A stretch of 64,000 bases of DNA from Mycobacterium sp. 1274761.0 (lineage in GTDB: Bacteria; Actinomycetota; Actinomycetes; Mycobacteriales; Mycobacteriaceae). The stretch lies in contig NZ_LZMC01000056.1 of NCBI RefSeq assembly GCF_001668615.1, positions 1 through 64,000 on the forward strand, read 5' to 3'. Below the pieces are notes generated by a model that saw nothing but the letters and a program-made list of their open reading frames with translations, did not search any database and was not told the origin of the DNA. This document shows positions 63,244 through 64,000 of the stretch, piece by piece (positions within the stretch are counted from its first letter, which is position 1; the number at the start of each line of letters is the position of its first letter). A program made the position numbers and the translations under genes.

Positions 63244-64000
63244 GTGAATTCGCGCGTCGGGACGACGTTCGGCAAGTACTCCATCTCGAGGCTGCTCGGC
63301 AAGGGCGGGATGGGCGAAGTCTACGAGGCCTACGACCATGACAAGGAGCGCACCGTCGCGTTGAAGATCCTTGCCGACGAGTACTCGCACAACACCGCCT
63401 TCCGTGAACGGTTCCAACGCGAGTCGCGCGCGGCGGCGATACTGCAGGAACCACACATCATTCCGATCCACGACTGGGGCGAGATCGACGGCCACTTGTA
63501 CATCGACATGCGGCTGGTGCAAGGACAGACACTCGACGAGCTTCTGGCGACCGGCCCGCTGACACCGTCGCGGGCGGTGAACATCATCGGACAGGTGGGC
63601 GCAGCGCTCGATGCGGCTCACGCCGAAGGCCTCATCCACCGTGATGTGAAGCCGCAGAACATCATCGTCACAGCCGCCGACTTCGCCTACCTGGTGGACT
63701 TCGGCATCGCGGCGACCGCCGGTGACAGCAGGCTCACCACCGCGGGAACAAAGATCGGCACGCTGAATTACATGGCGCCGGAACGGTTTACCGATCAAAC
63801 GGCCACACATGCCGTCGACGTGTACTCGCTGGCGTGTGTGCTGTACGAAGCGCTGACGGGTGAGGCGCCCTACGCCGGCGACAGCCTTGAACATCTGCTG
63901 GCTGCCCACATCACCCTGCCGCCGCCGCGGCCCAGCGAAGCCAATCCGCGCGTGCCATCGGCGTTCGATGACGTCATCGACCGCGGCATGGCCAAGGATC
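63244..64000 (+). CDS. Serine/threonine protein kinase, N-terminal part (cut by window end)
   Basis: The frame opens at GTG 63244 and is still open at the last base, so only 252 residues are visible. The kinase domain has the Gly-rich loop LLGKGGMGEVYEA, Lys41 in VALKIL, the catalytic loop HRDVKPQNI (Asp134), DFG (Asp152) and the APE-type MAPERF, all intact. Mycobacterial STPKs of this type usually have a membrane helix and a sensor domain after the kinase domain, which is outside the window. It starts 18 bases after the DUF4232-MPT64-like gene, so the kinase is the last visible member of the exported-protein operon. Confidence 0.85.
   Translation, partial: MNSRVGTTFGKYSISRLLGKGGMGEVYEAYDHDKERTVALKILADEYSHNTAFRERFQRESRAAAILQEPHIIPIHDWGEIDGHLYIDMRLVQGQTLDELLATGPLTPSRAVNIIGQVGAALDAAHAEGLIHRDVKPQNIIVTAADFAYLVDFGIAATAGDSRLTTAGTKIGTLNYMAPERFTDQTATHAVDVYSLACVLYEALTGEAPYAGDSLEHLLAAHITLPPPRPSEANPRVPSAFDDVIDRGMAKD

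Overview
The window is a high-GC chromosome segment from a mycobacterium, most likely a fast grower (Mycolicibacterium-type). Evidence includes FadE/FadD/PapA/MmpL/PKS lipid genes, a hemophore-family protein, MPT64-like secreted proteins, GTG/TTG starts and many Sec signal peptides ending in A-x-A. From memory of M. tuberculosis gene order, much of the window is collinear, in reverse, with Rv0244c (fadE5) to Rv0271c (fadE6). The host species cannot be named from the sequence.

Left part (1-21.4 kb). A cut-off double-domain acyl-CoA dehydrogenase, four small exported or membrane proteins, fadD2 and a LigD-type polymerase open the window. An accessory block (about 6.8-21.4 kb) follows: a STAS protein, two SDRs, an atypical MTHFR-like protein, a PoxB-like enzyme, truncated haemoglobin glbN, lysG/lysE, hemophore-like proteins, a YeiH-type transporter overlapped by a 29-aa membrane microprotein, and a CsbD/coiled-coil/ferritin-like stress operon. 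At least two genes here carry single-base frameshifts: lysG, with its operator and lysE intact, and a SnoaL-like gene. The small reading frame before the latter probably carries a third.

Middle part (21.5-38.5 kb). This is the conserved core: Tat/lipoprotein iron-siderophore binding protein and YhhQ transporter, pxpBC, aac(2')-I, a methyltransferase, the nitrite assimilation set (nnaR-like HemD/winged-helix regulator, sirohydrochlorin chelatase, ANTAR protein, nirBD), hsp20 with a HspR (HAIR-like) site, and the Sdh1-type succinate dehydrogenase operon preceded by a CRP-like site and a strong inverted repeat.

Right part (38.6-64 kb). This is the trehalose polyphleate (TPP) locus: gap/sap-like gene, PE-PPE-domain acyltransferase, FAAL (fadD23-like), mmpL10 and papA3 on one strand, and a divergent 3,699-aa bimodular PKS. 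Module 1 lacks a dehydratase and both AT domains have the malonyl motif. fadE5 with an ornate promoter and a strong terminator follows. The window ends in a tightly packed operon of three exported proteins (PASTA-like, beta-propeller-like, DUF4232-MPT64-like fusion) leading into a Ser/Thr protein kinase cut by the window end.

Stress regulation is suggested by SigF-like promoter motifs before a small 80-aa gene, the ferritin-like gene, a 51-aa gene and fadE5. No tRNA, rRNA, CRISPR array, insertion sequence or prophage gene was seen.
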